Assembly: GCA_050180235.1 (NCBI GenBank)
Contig: JBFXEJ010000016.1
Location: 7,263-71,262, forward strand
Direction of reading: 5' to 3'
Source: JAABRU01 sp050180235
GTDB taxonomy: Bacteria > Desulfobacterota > Desulfobacteria > Desulfobacterales > Desulfococcaceae
Length of the DNA: 64,000 nt
The position numbers and the translations under genes were made by a program. This document shows positions 63,685 through 64,000 of this stretch, piece by piece (position 1 is the stretch's first letter; the number at the start of each line of letters is the position of its first letter). The notes under the pieces were generated by a model that did not search any database, was not told the origin of the DNA, and saw only the letters and a list, made by a program, of their open reading frames with translations.

Positions 63685-64000
63685 CACAGTCTGAAATGGG
63701 CTTTCACCTTGAAAACCCGTGTGGCAGGAAGATTGATAATATCTCTGATTCCGGTGGCTTTGGCAATGGCATCCAGATTTGTCTCAATATCCGCCATGTC
63801 CGGGGCGATAAAGGTAAACCACACGTTAAAAGGGTTGTCACGGGTATAATTGTGTGTTACGCCCGGATAACGGTTGACGGTTTCAGCAAAAAAACTGATT
63901 TTGTCCTCAGGAACCTTTGCCGCGCAAAGGGTGCTGACAAATCCCAGTTTAAGGGGTACAAAATAGGCACCGATCCGCCGGATGATGCCATCAGTCTTAA
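63684..64000 (-). CDS. Siroheme decarboxylase (AhbA/AhbB-like), 3' part
   Basis: The frame is open to the window edge and ends TTCAGACTGTGA at 63684, giving the last ~104 residues. They include GIIRRIGAYFVPLKLGFVST, NPFNVWFTFIAPDMADIETN and ATGIRDIINLPATRVFKVKA, the typical Lrp/AsnC-like C-terminus of Ahb subunits. Ahb converts siroheme to didecarboxysiroheme in the heme route of sulfate reducers and methanogens. Whether this is the A or B subunit cannot be told from this fragment. It overlaps the nitrilase-family gene by one base. Confidence 0.9.
   Translation of the reverse strand, partial: KTDGIIRRIGAYFVPLKLGFVSTLCAAKVPEDKISFFAETVNRYPGVTHNYTRDNPFNVWFTFIAPDMADIETNLDAIAKATGIRDIINLPATRVFKVKAHFRL

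Overview
The window reads as a chromosomal segment of a sulfate-reducing, strictly respiratory bacterium of the Desulfobacterota (a Desulfobacterales-like organism). This is inferred from gene content: a siroheme decarboxylase (Ahb, alternative heme route) at the right edge, an orphan four-cluster ferredoxin plus b-type membrane protein module, a split purH, a CoA-transferase fused to a GNAT domain, PilZ/cNMP-domain signalling proteins, and a very heavy load of short palindromic dispersed repeats. Base composition is moderate, except for an AT-rich patch around 11.6-14.0 kb. I saw no rRNA, tRNA, CRISPR array or intact transposase.

Layout. 1-3.6 kb: end of a probable dynamin-like protein, a StiP-family protein carrying an in-frame repeat insertion, an alpha/beta hydrolase and a cupin. 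3.9-9 kb (minus strand): periplasmic binding protein, ClpB and an NtrC-like AAA+ regulator without a recognisable GAFTGA motif. 9.4-11.6 kb: a large acidic, low-complexity protein. 11.9-14.3 kb: an AT-rich accessory patch with a VapBC-type toxin-antitoxin pair, a PD-(D/E)XK nuclease-superfamily protein and a small orphan. 14.4-24 kb: ValS, the electron-transfer pair, a LemA/TPM group interrupted by a DUF433/DUF5615 pair and repeats, and a papain-like YiiX-type protein. 24-26 kb: NifU-NifS. 26.4-30.8 kb (minus): IspD, a protein ending in an HPr-like domain, RNase P RNA, a zinc-ribbon coiled-coil protein and a Nif3-like protein. 31-36 kb (minus): a 1.6-k residue TamB-like protein. 36-45 kb: a HEAT-cNMP-PilZ protein, a small membrane protein, an exported cyclophilin fusion and the two separate PurH halves. 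45.7-50.7 kb: citrate synthase, QueF, a lipoprotein and a receiver/substrate-binding/CheW fusion. 50.7-57 kb (minus): glycine-zipper lipoprotein, the cluster rpiB-glyA-dCMP deaminase-nrdR-ribD, and a second cNMP-PilZ protein. 57.5-64 kb: CoA-transferase/GNAT, TetR regulator, methyl-accepting chemotaxis protein, a nitrilase-family amidohydrolase and the 3' part of an Ahb gene.

How the genes fit together. Housekeeping metabolism (purine and riboflavin synthesis, one-carbon units, Fe-S assembly, isoprenoids, queuosine, citrate entry) is interleaved with sensory genes (chemoreceptor, receiver-binding protein-CheW fusion, two cNMP-PilZ paralogues, a binding protein) that could link nutrient sensing to motility or surface behaviour.

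The most distinctive feature is structural. At least five families of MITE-like elements with terminal inverted repeats occupy almost every longer intergenic gap. Two families share their ends. One family (termini GGTAGTGGG) shows perfect 8-bp target duplications at two sites, one of them nested inside another element. Other repeats have entered the RNase P RNA P12 arm, the StiP coding frame and the nrdR/ribD junction, and one element supplies the stop codon of the chemoreceptor gene. All element boundaries and families were read by eye.
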